Shown: positions 1 through 19,747 of the stretch, piece by piece
Layout of the letters: each line of letters begins with the position of its first letter
Numbering within the stretch: the first letter of the stretch is position 1
Program-made: the position numbers and the translations under genes
Assembly: GCA_021442155.1 (NCBI GenBank)
Contig: CM038221.1
Span: forward strand, 29,727,906 to 29,791,905
Direction of reading: 5' to 3'
Source: Cymbidium sinense
Taxonomy: Eukaryota > Streptophyta > Magnoliopsida > Asparagales > Orchidaceae
DNA length: 64,000 bases
Notes under the pieces: model-generated
What the model saw: the letters and a program-made list of their open reading frames with translations, nothing else
The model's database searches: none
Told to the model about the DNA's origin: nothing

Positions 1-6380
<6,380 letters not shown>

Positions 6381-7650
6381 TGGCGTTTATTTTTGGGATG
6401 TTGGACACCACACAGATCTTAGGGGGTATTTATTGAAGTGATCAGGTACAACATTAAGGAATGATGTACTATCTCTAAAGATAGAAATCACCACCCTATA
6501 ATGGACCTAATCACTTAATTAGAACTCTTAAGGCATGATAGGTCTTCGAATATACCAGAGATTTTTCCTTAACTTTACATGAAAAAGTAAAGTATGATTT
6601 ATTTTAAGCCAGGTTTGTTAAGTTTCCTATGGAGGCAAGCCCCCATAGTTAATTTCATCATAAGGATTGGGAATTTCTTAAGAATACTCTCGATTAAAGT
6701 AGATAATTAGGATCTCTAAAGATTTTAAGGTTAAGAATATCAAGGGGTTGACTATTTTAGAAAATCAAATAGGATATATCAAGAAGAAGACTTATTTTTA
6801 GAATCTAAAGGGAGAAAGTAGGAAATGCTCATGATACTAGGAAGCTTAGTGAGCATTATGATCTACCCTATAATTGGGCTTTATATTTTTGAAATTGAAG
6901 AGAGTTAATTATTTGAGTTGACATTTTATTAGATTGTTAGGGCTTATAATTTCACAACATAAGATTGTGGAAATACCTAAGAGGTGAGGATTTATGCTTA
7001 TAGCCTATAAAGAGAAACAACAACCTCATATCCTAAATCTAGGGAGCTTTGGCGAGGGCCAAGCATGACCTAAATCTAAGGTGAAAATGGGCATATGGTG
7101 TACCTCCACAAGAGAGAATGAACCACCTGACTGCTGGACTTATTACAGCCTGGAGTGGCAGCCAGCTAACTCCTCCTATGCTTTAAATCCATATAAGAAA
7201 GTCTTATGCTTTGCAAGATGGCTAGGTTGTTATTTATTTAGAGAGGAAACTAAGTCCTTAAACTCACTCCCTAAGGAACTAAAGCATGAGTGGTATGAAA
7301 CCATAACTTAATCTAATGCAAATTTAATCCAATTTTATCAAATTTATTTATTCTTTGGACTTTTATTTGACACGAGCTATTTGATTTTGTATGCCTAAAT
7401 GCATGAGAACTTGATTATGGGCCAAATCAAGAGAGAAAAGGGTATTCTTCCATCAAAGGCTCTCATAGGTTAAGCCTTCATTCTCTGGAAAAAATGGAAG
7501 ACCCCTTTTAACAAGAGTGGAAGAATATGATATGCATATATTATATATTCATTCATCTAGCTAAGGGGTTGCTAAAAAAATTATTATCTTGATTTAATTC
7601 CTAAGCTTTTATGTAAGGTTATGAGTTATTTTAAATTTTAATTGCTAGTT
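6381..7650 (-). mobile_element. Second, truncated copy of the LTR terminal part, minus orientation
   Basis: This stretch repeats the material at 1-600. Shared landmarks are 'AATACTCTCGATTAAAGTA', 'CTAGGGAGCTTTGGCGAGG' and 'GGACTTAT..C..CC....GTGGC.GCCAGCTAACTCC'. It continues further to about 7,645 and matches the reverse complement of 20,460-21,730. It begins at the junction near 6,380 and stops where a plus-oriented LTR begins at about 7,651. It contains no gene; the small open frame at 7,081-7,311 is not conserved in the sister copies. Confidence 0.55.
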
Positions 7651-10600
7651 ATTAATTGGGGTATGTTGACCTCATTTTTAGAATGAGCTCTCAACCCCTC
7701 CATCTTAGACATAAGACTTCTCTTAGACTTTAAGAGTTCCTTAGTCTTAAGACACATCTAGTGATTAGGTGGATACTCAACCTAGCCCTAGAGACTTAGA
7801 AGAGTTAGCCATAGAATAGGTCATGCCTTAGGGGTGTTAGGAAAAGTAACCTACCCTTAGCTTGAACCATTCATCACTTTCTTCCTTCAAGTCAAACTTT
7901 AAATCAATCTTATTTGATTTCCTCCAAACTCAAATCAACTCCATGTGATTGAAATCCATGATTGAGATCTATGATTGAAACCCATGAATGAAATTCCTAA
8001 GTTCAAATCCTTCTTAAGTCCTTAATTCCCCTCTTAAGGACTTAGCCTAAATCATGTTCAAATCAATTCAAATTAATGAGATTTTCTCATAACTCATTTA
8101 TATTCTCATTTATAAATGAAATATTAATACAAATCAATCAAACCAAATTCAAAAATTCAAACTTCAAACACTAAAAATTTTCTAAGTCTTTTAAATTCCC
8201 TTTTAATGGACTTAGCCTAAATCATGATCAAATCTCTTCAAATCCTTGAAATTGTCTCATGATCCATTTATATTCTCATTTATATTCACATATATAAATG
8301 AAATATAAATTCAAACAATCAAAAGCAATTCCAAAAATCAAACTCAAATTCACTCAAAATCCAACCTAAGCCTCTCAAGTCAAAATCTTGAACTTGGCCA
8401 AATCAATTTCAAATCAAGCCAAACTCTTGATTTTCCTTCATGATTCAATCAACCCTACAATCATGAATCCAAATATAAATACAAACTTCAATCACTTAAT
8501 CAAAATCCAAATCAAAAATTAAACCCCAAATCCTTTCATATTCTTCCTTTGAATATGAAATTGTCAAATGAATCAAAACCCATTTGACTTCAAACCACTT
8601 GCAAATGGATTTATATTTCAATCATAAGTCATTATACAAGTTCAATCAAACTCAAATCAAGCTTTGACTAAGCCATTTAACCCACTTAGGCTCACTTGAC
8701 CCAAAGTGACCTAAAGTACCCTTATGAGCCAAATTCTAATCTTAATCAAATTGATTGAATCAAACTCGCTTATGCCTCTCATCATGATCAACAATCATCA
8801 CGGGATGATCAATCAACCAAATTGGGTCAAGCCAAGTCAAACGTAAGAGTTGACCAAGTAAACACTTAGCCAAAATGAAACCTAACATAGCCAAAACCCA
8901 CCATAGGCCAAATTGATTGAAATCATTGATCTAAGTTCATTCATGACCTATGTTTGAACTTGACCTAAAAAGTCAAAATGTGTCAAAACTTATCTAAGCC
9001 AAATTGATTGAAACCAATAGGTCAAGTTCATTCTAAATCACTTGTTGAACTTGAACAAAGCCCCAATTGGCCAACTAGACCTAACCTAATCCAATTGACC
9101 TTGAACCCAACTTCACCTAAAGGGGTCATGTTGAGCCAAATTCAAGCTTAACCAAAATTGATTGGAAAAAAAGATACCAATCCACTTCATATGACTAACC
9201 AAACCTAAACCTACCCATGACCTAGCTCAAATAGGTCAAATGGGTCAAATTGATCAACTAGACCCATTTAACTTGAATGAAGTCATATGAGCCAAATTCA
9301 AAACTAAACCAAATTGAATCAAACCAAAGCCACCAAAACATTTCAAATGGTCATATGAACTTGACCTAACCCTTGGTTTGACCCAATTTGACCAATTGGT
9401 CAACTTGACCCAAGTTGACCCATTTTGACCTAAATGGGTCAACATGAGTCAAACCTTATCAAATGAACTCCAAATCTAATGAAACTTGATCAAACCTAAT
9501 TTCTCCACATACCCAATATATCCAAATTCAAAAAGTAGCCAAATGACCATTCTACCCCTAGGCCATAGAATAAATTTTGGTCTAATTCATGGATAATTTG
9601 GCCATGCCCTTTTTATATCAACTTGATACCTTCCTAATAGGTTAAGTGAACTTAATGAAGAGTGGTGCACCCAACCCAATGGGTTTGGGTCAGCCCAAAT
9701 GGACCCAAGGCCAAAACTGACCCCTAGCTCAAATTGGCTAATTCAAAAACCTCCCTCCACTTGATTTGAAGCACATGGGAGGTTACTAATCCACTCAAGT
9801 GCTCAAATAGACCATGTGCCAACTTCAAACATCCTAAACAACCCTTTCCATATGGTCAATTGGATCAAAATGATAAGCCAAGGTTCAACAGTCCGATTGC
9901 CATAGGGGGAGATATACTCCCCCTAATTCCATTTGAATTGAAGACCCTCATTATCGATTGAGTCCTAGTGAGTGTTAGGAGCCATCAGAGAACATTGCTA
10001 AGTTTCCTAAGAGGGATTTGAATCTTGCCTTTCTCAGCTTTCTTCCTTAGAAAAGAGGGGAGCTCATCTCAATTTTCCCAAGTTCTTCCATACTCTAATT
10101 CAGTGCAATTGCCTTTGCACACTCCCTCAGGGGACCAAGTCGAGTGCACCCAAGCTCTCATTCAAGTTCCCAAAGCAAGGAGAGGTTGAATTAGATCAAA
10201 GCGCAAGGAGAAGAGGTGTTGGTCCATAGAGAGATCTACTCAACCCCAAGACTTGAAACTTTCAACAAGGCTTCATCTCCACTAGACGAAGCTACCTCAT
10301 TGAGCCCAAGCGCCGGTGATCACCTCCGACGAGGTATGGAATTTTTCGACCACTAGGCTTAGGAGGTGTTGGTCCTTTGTGAAACAAATGTTCATGGCAT
10401 GAGAATGAGAATTCTACCATTGGATAGGCTTGTCATTAGCTTAAGATGGTGTGGGTAAAGTTTTATTCCAATCCAAGCTTAATCAAGCTCGGATCTTCCC
10501 TTAGATCATGGACGGTCTCCATTGATCCTCAGGGAAGAACTGGGAGAATCCTGACCGTCCATCCAGGCATTTTGGATGGACGGCCAAGATTAAATGCACA

Positions 10601-13600
10601 TTTTATAAATCATTTATTCCTTTAGAAACCACGGGATGATCACGGCCATTCGATCCTTGATCGAATGGTAGGGATCAAATCGCGTCCCGCCGCCGTGCCG
10701 CCTTTGTGACACGATGCTTAAGTAACCCTCTCACAGCGCGACGTGTGTAAAGTGCACTGACAGCTACCGCCGCATGTCGTGCTGTGAGCTAAGGGGATTA
10801 GTTAGGGATTTAATTAAATTTAGTTAATCTCCTTAGCTTCAAAAATTCATATCTCCTTCAATAAAATTTAGAAAAATATGAGATAAATTTCTATGAAAAG
10901 ATAATTCAATCTAAAATATTTTAAAAATAATTTCAATGGATTTTGAATTATATTTTTCTCTAATTTTGGGTTTTAATGGAAATTTAATTTTGCTAATTAC
11001 TTTTTAATTAATCCTCTGATTAATCCTAAACTTCTTGGGTATGTTTTGGGGATGACCTCTATCTCCCCTAATTTTCATGGGATTTATTTAAAGTTTAATT
11101 GGGGAATTTCAAATGTGATTTTTAATTACTCCCTTAATGTAATTAAGGATAATTAAGGGTTTGATTAGTATTTTAATCCTCATTGAGTTGATTAAGGTTA
11201 GATCAAGTGAATAGGAGGTTTAGAGAATAATTTTGGGATATTTCCCCTAAGCTATTCCCTAAACCCCCCTTTTCTTTCCTTTATCCTCTCTTAATTAAGG
11301 GTTAATTCATTATTATTCTCTTAATTAATTTCTAAAAATTCTAAAACCTTTTAGAACTTAAGTAATCTACTTTGGGTAGATGCTTAGGTGTTCAAGAGCC
11401 TAAGTTCATTTAAAAAAAATCAAAACTCACCTCACATATGTGAGGGGTATTTTTGAAATTACTTAAGTTAAACCCCTTAGCATAATTAACCATTAATCAT
11501 GAGCCAAATTATATTAGGCCCTTTTCTTCCTAGGTGCATTACAAATTTAAATTCCTTATTAGGTTTTATGTCATCTCATTTGCTCATAATTATTTGGTTA
11601 ACTATGCTAAGGTAGTGTAGGTAAGGGTTAATTAACTTGTTTAATTCATACCTTAATCTAATCAAAATTTAAAATGAAATCTAATCATCTCAAAATTAAA
11701 CAAAAATGTCAAACACATGTGAGAATGGGTTAGGAACAGCAAACTCAACTCACATTTTCAAAATTAAATCAAATTCCAAATCAAATAAAAATCACATTGA
11801 ATAAACTTTGATTTTATTTAAACTTTCTTATTTCATAAGATTGTCTTTAGGATTTAATTAAAGTGAATGTGTTTACATGATTTCATTACTTTGATTCTTT
11901 CCCCAACATGTTAAACTTATATGTCATGTGGTTTCATGCATCCATACTTTTCAAATTCAAATTTAAAATGAAAATATTTACTTTATGTCAAATTTGCATG
12001 TGTTAGCTAAAAATAAAAATATGAGTGGCTATTATCACTATTAAATTCAAATTATTTTCAAAATATATGAATCAATCATCAAATCTGAAAGTATGCTACT
12101 TATATTCTAATTATAAGCTTGCATGTGAGAGAATATAAGGATGTGCTTAGTGTAGGTTTTCCTTCTCTCCTCTTTTAGTATAGTTTTGAATAAGATTTGG
12201 TAAGATGTATGGTCCATTTGAAAAGAACCTAACACTTGCCTAGTTCCATATCCTATTCATTCTTATACTATCACTTAAGGAGGATACTTATGCTTGCACA
12301 TATAAATTGCATAAACAAAATGAATCAACTAATACAATTTTTTGCATTCTTTCTTTTCCATTCATTTCTTTTGTACACATGTTTGTATTTAAGGAAAATG
12401 GTATATTAGTCTGGACAACCCCAAGATTGTAAGGCTTTAAGTAGTCCTAAGTAGGTCTTGTATCATACACCTCTGGATAACAATAGCGATGTACTCACTT
12501 AAAATGAAAATATTTACTTAGCATGCATCATAAAGTGTGTAAAATATTCTCATTTATATGTATAAATATGCTTAGGACTCATTCATATTCATGTTATACA
12601 TGTTGGGAAAGAAATGAAGTGATGTATATTTTGTGAATTTGGTTCATTTTATTTAATCTTAAAATGCCTTTCTTTTTGAATGGGTTTAGTTTAGAGTTCA
12701 TCAAAACTTAGGATTAATTAAAATATTTAATCAAAACATTCACTAAATAAAAGTAAAACATGAATCCACCTTAGAAATTACTTAGGTTAGGAAAGGAAAG
12801 AGAAGTTCTCTTCTCTTTTCCTCTCTTCATAACTTAGTAATTTGTTTTAAGATTCATTTGAACCTAATCAAAACATAAAATAAAATCAACCCCAAAATAA
12901 TTAAACCACTTAAATGAAACCCTCCTCTAAGTTGAACATGCTTCACACTTAGAAAATTTTAACTTAAAGCCATAGCTAAGCATACCACACAAACCTTCAA
13001 AGTACACACATTAGCCTAAGTCACCACTTCTTTAGGTTAGAGGCGTACATGGTTTGATGTTTATTTTATTTTGTGATATATATTTTTGGATGTTAGTGTT
13101 TGGTTCGTGTAAAGAGGTGTAATGAATTTTAAATACATGCAATTTTACTTTTCCATGTTTGGTATGCATAAATTAATTACCGTGTAAAATTATGGTATTT
13201 GAAATTCTTCTTCTTATTTTCTGTAAATGAAATACCGAATCGAGCAAAATTAGAGAAGCTACAGTTAAAACTGCGTAGGCCTCTTTGTCTCCGCCATCTT
13301 CCCACCATCCCAATTCCCTATGCCGAGAGGTGGATCTCGACAGTCGGCGCCGCCAGGATCTCGAAAAGGGGAAAGTTTGGTAATCAATCCCAAATATAAT
13401 TTTCATTCTTACATCTATTGATCTTCCACGTAATCCATCTACATCGTCTTCTCTTTTTGAAGAGATCGATTTGTCCAACTTATAGCAGCTTATTCGCAAA
13501 CTTTGTATATGATTTTTTTTTCCGCATCACTTTCCAATCGCTTTTACTCTTGAATATAGCATCACCTTCTCTTTTTTTTACGCATCACTTTTAAATATGG

Positions 13601-14293
13601 TTGATCCTAAGAATTTCTTACGGAATGACAGTATTCCAATGTTCTTTGGGTGTTTAGCGATCTTGGGGTTAAGCTGTTTTAATTTGTGCGCTATTCAATT
13701 TGATAGGTGTTGAACTGTTGTTTTCTAAGCTTATAACGTGAAGATAGTTAACGTAAAAGCAAAGCATGATTAATAAAAGGGGAAAAGAGTAAAATTTTTT
13801 GTACTAAAATGATATAGAAGAATGTTTTCTATATGAATTATGATAGATTTGGAATAAATTCTAAAAAAAAGTTTCAGATAAAATATAATATTCTTAGTTA
13901 GAGATATACTCATAAGGTAATTAAGAAAATCAAATATTTTTTATTTACTTGATATCAATCACTTAAATAAAAGACTTTAAACAAAATAATCATTTGACAA
14001 ACTATTTATGGCTTTACTTGATTATTTTCTATAACATCTATTTTGGCTTTTACTCATCCAACCATGCTGCTTTGGGGTTGCATGAAGTTGGACTCCCTGA
14101 ATTGTTGGAAGTCTTTACAATTTAATTTTTGTGATGATCCTTGATTTAGGTTGCTCCTTATTTATTTTTTGTTTGTCTTTTGAAATCATTTTTAGTTCTA
14201 TCTTACTTTATGTTCAATTCCATGTTCGTAGGTACAAAAATACTTTTCCTTATTTTCTGAGTATCAGCTTAGCGAACATTGTTGTAAAAATCA

Positions 14294-15546
14294 ATGACTG
14301 ACACATCTGAAGAGAGTGAAGGATGGTCCTCTGATTACGATGACTTTTCATATGATGTTGAGATCAATGGAAATCAACTTTCTTCAACCATTCATGCATG
14401 CATTGCTACCTCAATCATTATTATGTATATTTTATTGGATACACTAAGGAGAGATCAACAAAGAATAAATCCTGAACAAAATATTTAGCGTGAAACATAT
14501 CTTTCTATATTGTATCTTGGATCTGATTCAGATTGCGTGAATATGGTTCGAATGAAAAAAATACCTTTTTTCAAATTATGCAATTTATTTCGCACAAGAG
14601 GTTTACTTGTAGACATGCTTAATGTAAAAATTGAAGAACAAGTTGCTATATTTCTACATACCCTTGGGCACAGCGTGCGAAATCGAATTATTCGATTTAA
14701 CTTTCAACGATCTGGAGAAAGTGTGAGTAGGTACTTTAATGTTATATTATATGCTGTAGAAGAGTTACAACATGAGATGATAAAATTTGCGACATTGGAA
14801 ACACCACATAAAATACAATCAAGCACTAGATTCATGCCTTTCTTCAAGGTATGATAATGATATCTTATATAAGTATTTTAACGCTCTTATTAATATAAGT
14901 TATTAATTTTAGGATTGTATCGGTGCTCTTGATGGAACCCATATTAAAACTAAGGTTCTTAAGGAGCATGAATCTGCATTTAGAGGGAGAAAACATTATC
15001 CCACCTAAAATGTGCTTACAGCAGTAGCCTTTGATTTGAGATTTACATATGTCTTAGCTAGGTGAGAAGGTTCAGCACATGATGCTACAAATCTGTAATA
15101 TAGACGACGATGGTTTGTTTATTCCAGAAGGTATAAAATATTTTTATCATAAATATCACTTACAAGAAGTATTTTACTTATATGAATGATTGATTTACGT
15201 TTACATACAGGTAAGTATTATTATAGTGAATGGCTACTCTACTAGGAAGGGTTTTATATCTCCATTTCATGCCACAAGATATCATCTAAAAGAATTCTCT
15301 AACAATAGACCAACCAATGCGCAGGAGTTGTTTAACCTTTGACATTCATCACTCCATACTACAGTGGAGCGTGCTTTTGGTTCTTTGAAAAATTGATTTG
15401 GAATTATCAAGTGCGAACCATATTTTCCATTATGAACACAAGTTAATATTGTTCTTGCATCTTGTATATTACATAATTGGATCATTTCAGAAGGGGGTGA
15501 TGATTTCATTCTTCAAGAGGATGATTGGGCTATGAGAGCACAGTAG
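14294..15546 (+). pseudogene. PIF/Harbinger (HARBI1-type) DDE transposase pseudogene
   Basis: Three exons are readable: 14,294-14,848, 14,913-15,130 and 15,211-15,546, with GT/AG introns between them. The first contains 'SRYFNVILYAVEELQHEMI', typical of the helix before the catalytic domain in this family. The DDE_Tnp_4 nuclease signatures follow in order: 'DCIGALDGTHI' (first Asp), 'GSAHDATNL' (second Asp) and 'TTVERAFGSLKN' (Glu), then 'ILHNWIISEGGDDF'. In-frame stops occur at 14,486, around 15,006 and 15,063, after 'HDATNL', and several times in the last exon, and one local frameshift is needed before 'GFISPFHATRYHLK'. The enzyme would cut and paste the element, but this copy cannot encode it. 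Confidence 0.9.
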
Positions 15547-15956
15547 TAGGCATAACATAAGGGTTATAGAAGAATCCGGTGAGTGGTTGGACAAAAGAGG
15601 ATGAAATAGCTCATGCAATGTGGAGCCGCTTGAGCGAAGTTGGTTATTAGAATTTGGATGACATGAAATATCCTTTCTAGCATATAGTCCATATTTTGGG
15701 ATGTTATATTTATTATGCTTTCGTAAATCATATTTTGTTAGTACATAATGCAAATATTTGTTGATGTTGGCTATTTATCTTTTTTTGTTGACATATAAAT
15801 GTAATGGATGATAGAAATATTTGTTTTTGGTAGAGTAAAGTATCTTTAATTTTATAGATTTATCTTTTTTTGACATGATTTATTTTATAAGATTATTTTT
15901 TAATCATACTAACTACTACTATTTGCTTCAATATAATGGTTGTCTAATTAGGTTAA

Positions 15957-16995
15957 ATGGACAATCTTTCTCCTAACCCCCCACTAGCTCTAAAAACTAA
16001 AAGAAAGCATTTTGTCTGGAGTACAAAACCAAAAAGGATTTTAGGGGTTTTACAAATCATGTGTGAGTATGTTGATGCGAATATGAGAAGTGCTCAAGGC
16101 TTCAAAGATACTGTGTACAAAGATGTTTCTTATAAATTGAAATAGAAATTTGGAATTGAAGTCACACCTGATCAATGTAAGAATCAGATCAGACATCAAA
16201 GAAGCGTATGGAATCACATCCAAGAGTTAAAGAGAAAATCAGGTGTCTTGGGATGAAGATAAAAAAATGATATTGATGGGACAAGAGGAATACATATTAC
16301 ATATTTAGGTATTTTTTTTGTAATACATAATTTTGTCACATTAAATTTTTAAGAAATATTTGTTAAGTTTTTTTTACTTGCATTGTAGGCTTTTCCAAAG
16401 GATGTTGACTTTTAAATATTCCAATTATAAGTTATAATGAATTGGAGAAAGTTTGTGGTGAAGGTCATGCCACAGGATAATGGGCAAAGTCAGGAAATTC
16501 TGAAACTTGTTTTGGTACTCAACATATAAGTTTAGATGATGACGAGTGTCCAAGTTTGATGGAGACATATTTAGATGCATCCCAACCTGTTGACTCTCCA
16601 GATATGGATCTTACACCAGACTCTACAGAGAAGACAAAATAATCAATACCTTCATCTTTGAAAGGATTTACTAAACGCAAGAAGAGTAAAAAGAATGAAA
16701 GTAATCAATCTCTGCATAATTATATTGTCATGATGGCTGATAGTGTAACCCAAGTTGCAAATACAATTCAGAGTTCAACAAAAGATTTTAAGGAAAGATA
16801 AATTTTTTAATGAACTAATGATGTGAGCTTTCTAGTATTCCGTTTTTTAGAAGAGATTAACACAATTTATGAGAACTTATCAAACAATCCTACGATGATT
16901 CGATCTTTTTTGCAAGACCTAAAGAATGAAAGCCGATGGATGGATGTAGAAGGATTTAGGAAGATGATTACGTATTTTTGTAATTATTATTAGAG
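15957..16995 (+). pseudogene. Myb/SANT-like DNA-binding ORF of the PIF/Harbinger element, broken
   Basis: The frame from the ATG at 15,957 reads through 'HFVWSTKPKRILGVLQIMCEY' (in part) and, after a stop at about 16,143, continues as 'KFGIEVTPDQCKNQIRH'. A likely intron (about 16,308-16,389) separates this from 'YNELEKVCGEGHATG' and an acidic stretch with 'DECPSLMETYLDASQPVD'. This layout (tryptophan-spaced Myb/SANT domain, then a domain with 'Y-x-E-L-x-x-I/V-x-G-x-x-A-T-G', then a basic/serine tail) matches the second ORF of plant PIF elements, which helps the transposase bind the element ends. It lies about 400 bp downstream of the transposase, in the same orientation. Several stops make it non-functional. 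Confidence 0.75.
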
Positions 16996-17711
16996 TCTAT
17001 TTTGTGTTATTGATGAAAGAGTAAAGTACTTCATATCTTTCGGATATAGGTTCATAGAAGTTCCTATGATTTTTTGCGAATGCTATGAACTATTTTTTGA
17101 GTTTGTTTGGTTGATCGACTTTTAAGTGGATTGAATGTGGACGATGCTATTATTTTTCTGATTCATGATTGGATTCGCTTGGCTCAATCGTAAAGTCAAA
17201 TTATCCATTATTCCACCTACAAGTCATCATAAAGTTGTTGGAACAAATGTAGAAAATATTAGTGAGAATGGAAAAGAATGCCGTCATACTTGCTCTTTTA
17301 TTGTTTATTGTGAGATTAGTTCTTTTGGCTGCACTATGATATCCTTCTTCTTGCATGCTTCTTACGTAAAACATGTGAAATTATAAGCGTTCTTCATTCT
17401 TCTTTGTCTTGTTTTCTTTTTTTTGTATGTCAATTTTTTTTCATTTTCTCAAGAATGGTATATGCTTGATTTGAACTTTCAGCTTTTAATTTTCTCTATC
17501 TCTGCAAGAACATGTGCAGCAAACTATCAAAAATCACTGTGCTTTTTGGACTTGATTTACAGGAACTTTTTTGATGAGCATAGGTGTTTAGATACTAGCA
17601 TTCTAGGTATGCTGGATATTTATTAGCCCAACACGGTTGTTTAGTATTTTAGTGAAAGTATACCCTGTTCGTATCTATCATGAACATTTTGATGAATAAC
17701 TTGATAATAAA

Positions 17712-18473
17712 TTGACGATTCAGAGCAGCGGACTCCAAGATGGAAATTTAATTTTTGGGAGATGAAAGTAAGAATTCTTACTTCGTGTTGCTTCATCATG
17801 TGTTTACGTATTCATGTTAATACCAAAACAAGTTGTTAGTTTAAATCCTATCTTTGGGAGATCGAAGCAAAAAATTCAGCCATCCTGCGGGTTAATTATT
17901 GATGTACTTCAATGTATTTATGTTTACTTGAAGTTGTTCCTCATTTTCATTTTATGAAAGCTTCAACTTTATTTTAATAATTAAATTAGCTCTCTTATCA
18001 ACTCTAGCTGTGTACTTATTTTATAAGTGCGGATATTGATTTATTAGCAGCTGAAAATCTTCCTTGAGGTCCATGCATCTTTGCAGTATGCTTCATTACT
18101 TCTACAAATTAGAGGAGGTCCAAGTGCTTATTTAATGTATCTTGTTCCTGGTGCTTGCTTAATATGATATATTTTGTGCGGTTAATGCAATTTTCTCTCC
18201 CAAAAACTTTATATATCTTGTTCTTCCAATGCTTCATGCAAATTAAAGCACTTGTAAATTATAAAATGTTTTCAGGGTGTCCCCTTGAGGAATGAAATTG
18301 GTCCTCGTGATGTTGCCAATGGTAGTGTGGTGGTAAGTCGCAAAGACGTGCCCGGAAAACTCGGCAAATATTTTGGGGTATCTATGGAGCCTTCAGTGTT
18401 GATAACCCATGTGAAGAGCAGGTTGGAAGAAGTCCAAGCATCACTTCTTTATAGAGCCACGGTGTTTCGTGAT
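17712..18473 (+). pseudogene. OVA6-like: Captured fragment of organellar prolyl-tRNA synthetase (two exons, one intron)
   Basis: Exon one (about 17,712-17,767) encodes 'DDSEQRTPRWKFNFWEMK' and ends at a GTAAG donor. After an intron of 508 bp ending in TTTCAG, the second exon (18,276-18,473) encodes 'GVPLRNEIGPRDVANGSVVV', then 'DVPGKLGKYFGVSMEPS' and ends near 'ATVFRD'. This is the anticodon-binding-domain region of bacterial-like plant prolyl-tRNA synthetase, which charges tRNA-Pro in plastids and mitochondria. The reading frame is uninterrupted across both exons, but catalytic motifs 1-3 upstream and the C-terminal domain downstream are absent. It lies inside the PIF/Harbinger element, downstream of its ORFs and on the same strand, so it is best read as a transduplicated gene piece. 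One atypical residue is Arg in place of the usual Gly in 'TPGWKF'. Confidence 0.85.
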
Positions 18474-18527
18474 TGGTTAAAACTCCACTTTTAGTTCTTT
18501 ATGGAGCCTTCAGTGTTGATAACCCAT
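18382..18527 (+). repeat. Short direct duplication within the captured prolyl-tRNA synthetase fragment
   Basis: About 29 bases beginning 'TATGGAGCCTTCAGTGTTG' occur at about 18,383 and again at about 18,498, immediately after the exon homology ends. The second copy lies in non-coding sequence. It looks like a small local duplication made during or after capture. Confidence 0.85.
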
Positions 18528-19313
18528 GTATCCTAAGCAACTACAATTTAGTTTTTTTTTATGGGCATCGAGTATTAATTTTTGTGAATTTGGAGTTCTG
18601 TTAGCTGATTTTCCAAATACAGAGTTCATTATTTATATTTTTGCTTTGATTTTTGTCATACTTTGTTGCAGATATACATGTACTCTTATTTTGCTCTCAT
18701 CTTGTATGAATTTGAGAATTTTTAAGGTCATTATTTGACCGAAAAAGATTTAATTCGATTGGAATTGCCTCAACTTTACTTTACTTTTCTTGTTGCGTTG
18801 GAGGTATGAACTAGAGCTAATGCTATTCCCATTCTTTGGACTTGCTCCCCGTGTTATCCCCGGTTGGTTGGCCATAGTAGTATTTTTTATGCTTGATACT
18901 AATTTTTTTTCAAGGGTGGGTTCAATGATATGGTTCATAATTTTAGTAGATAATTCTCAAAGATATGATGCAATTTTTAGCTATCGTTTCCTTGTTATTT
19001 CACTTAGCAACTTCATCAAAATAATTACTTTTCAATTTATTTTTCACTAGCAGTAATCAATCTAATTTCAGCAAAACATGAGTTTTAGGCAGTGCAATGA
19101 TTTGACAAAAGATCTCATCTCAATTTTCATTAATATTTAAAACCTTAAAAAGTGAAAGTTTAAATGAATATTTTTAGTCAAAATTTTAAATAATGGGAAT
19201 AAATTTTCAAAAACATAATGATCAATTTTAAGTAATGTAAAAGAGGTATAATGTAAATTATTTATTTTAAGTTATAGAGTTAATCAACATATCGAAAATA
19301 AAATTTTATGTAA

Positions 19314-19347
<34 letters not shown>

Positions 19348-19747
19348 CTATGAAAGCAAATTAATAAATATTTTAAATTAAATAATGATATCATTAAAAT
19401 AAATTTATTTATCAATTCAAGTTATGTAGAGGTCCACCATATTGTTCAATTTTTCACTTTTAAAATAAATATATTATAATCTTTTTTTAACTAAGTAGTA
19501 AATTTTTATTTATAAAATATTTATATTTTAATATATATTTAATTTATTAATTTAATATTTCAATTAATGAAAAAAATTTCACTAATTTCTAAATATACAA
19601 CAATATTCAGAATCTGGATTTTTTACTTTACATATGCTCAACCAAACAAAAATATAATTTTTGTATTTACTTTACATACAATTAAACAATAAGTATTAAT
19701 CGAATTCACTTTATCGTTTCTTTTACTTTACATTCTAAATGCAGCAA
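18475..19747 (+). other. 3' part of the PIF/Harbinger element without recognised genes
   Basis: AT-rich sequence. An open stretch at 18,790-18,950 reads 'FFGLAPRVIPGWLAIVVFFM' in part, hydrophobic and GC-richer than its surroundings. It could be another captured exon, but I do not recognise the family. A (TA)n microsatellite lies at 19,320-19,347. From 19,100 onward the sequence is simple AT-rich DNA up to the right TIR. Confidence 0.5.

Larger units (their letters stand above)
13099..19747 (+). mobile_element. PIF/Harbinger DNA transposon, decayed, nested in an LTR
   Basis: The homology of the host LTR to its inverted partner breaks at 13,098 and resumes at about 19,748, which delimits the insertion. 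The left edge reads TTA followed by 'GTGTTTGGTTCGTGTAAAG'. The right edge, reverse complemented, reads 'TATTTGGTTGCTGCATTTAG', giving a short imperfect TIR sharing TTTGGTT. The site duplication would be TTA, as usual for PIF/Harbinger, but the right copy has decayed to ATA. Inside are a DDE transposase, a Myb/SANT-like ORF in the same direction, and a host gene fragment, so the assignment to PIF/Harbinger is firm. The element is old, with many stops. Its length of 6.6 kb exceeds a minimal element by about the captured material. Confidence 0.8.

Noticed and set aside
7081..7311. 76-codon open frame
   Set aside because: It is part of the repeated LTR segment; the copies at 420-600 and 20,880-21,060 are interrupted in the corresponding frame.
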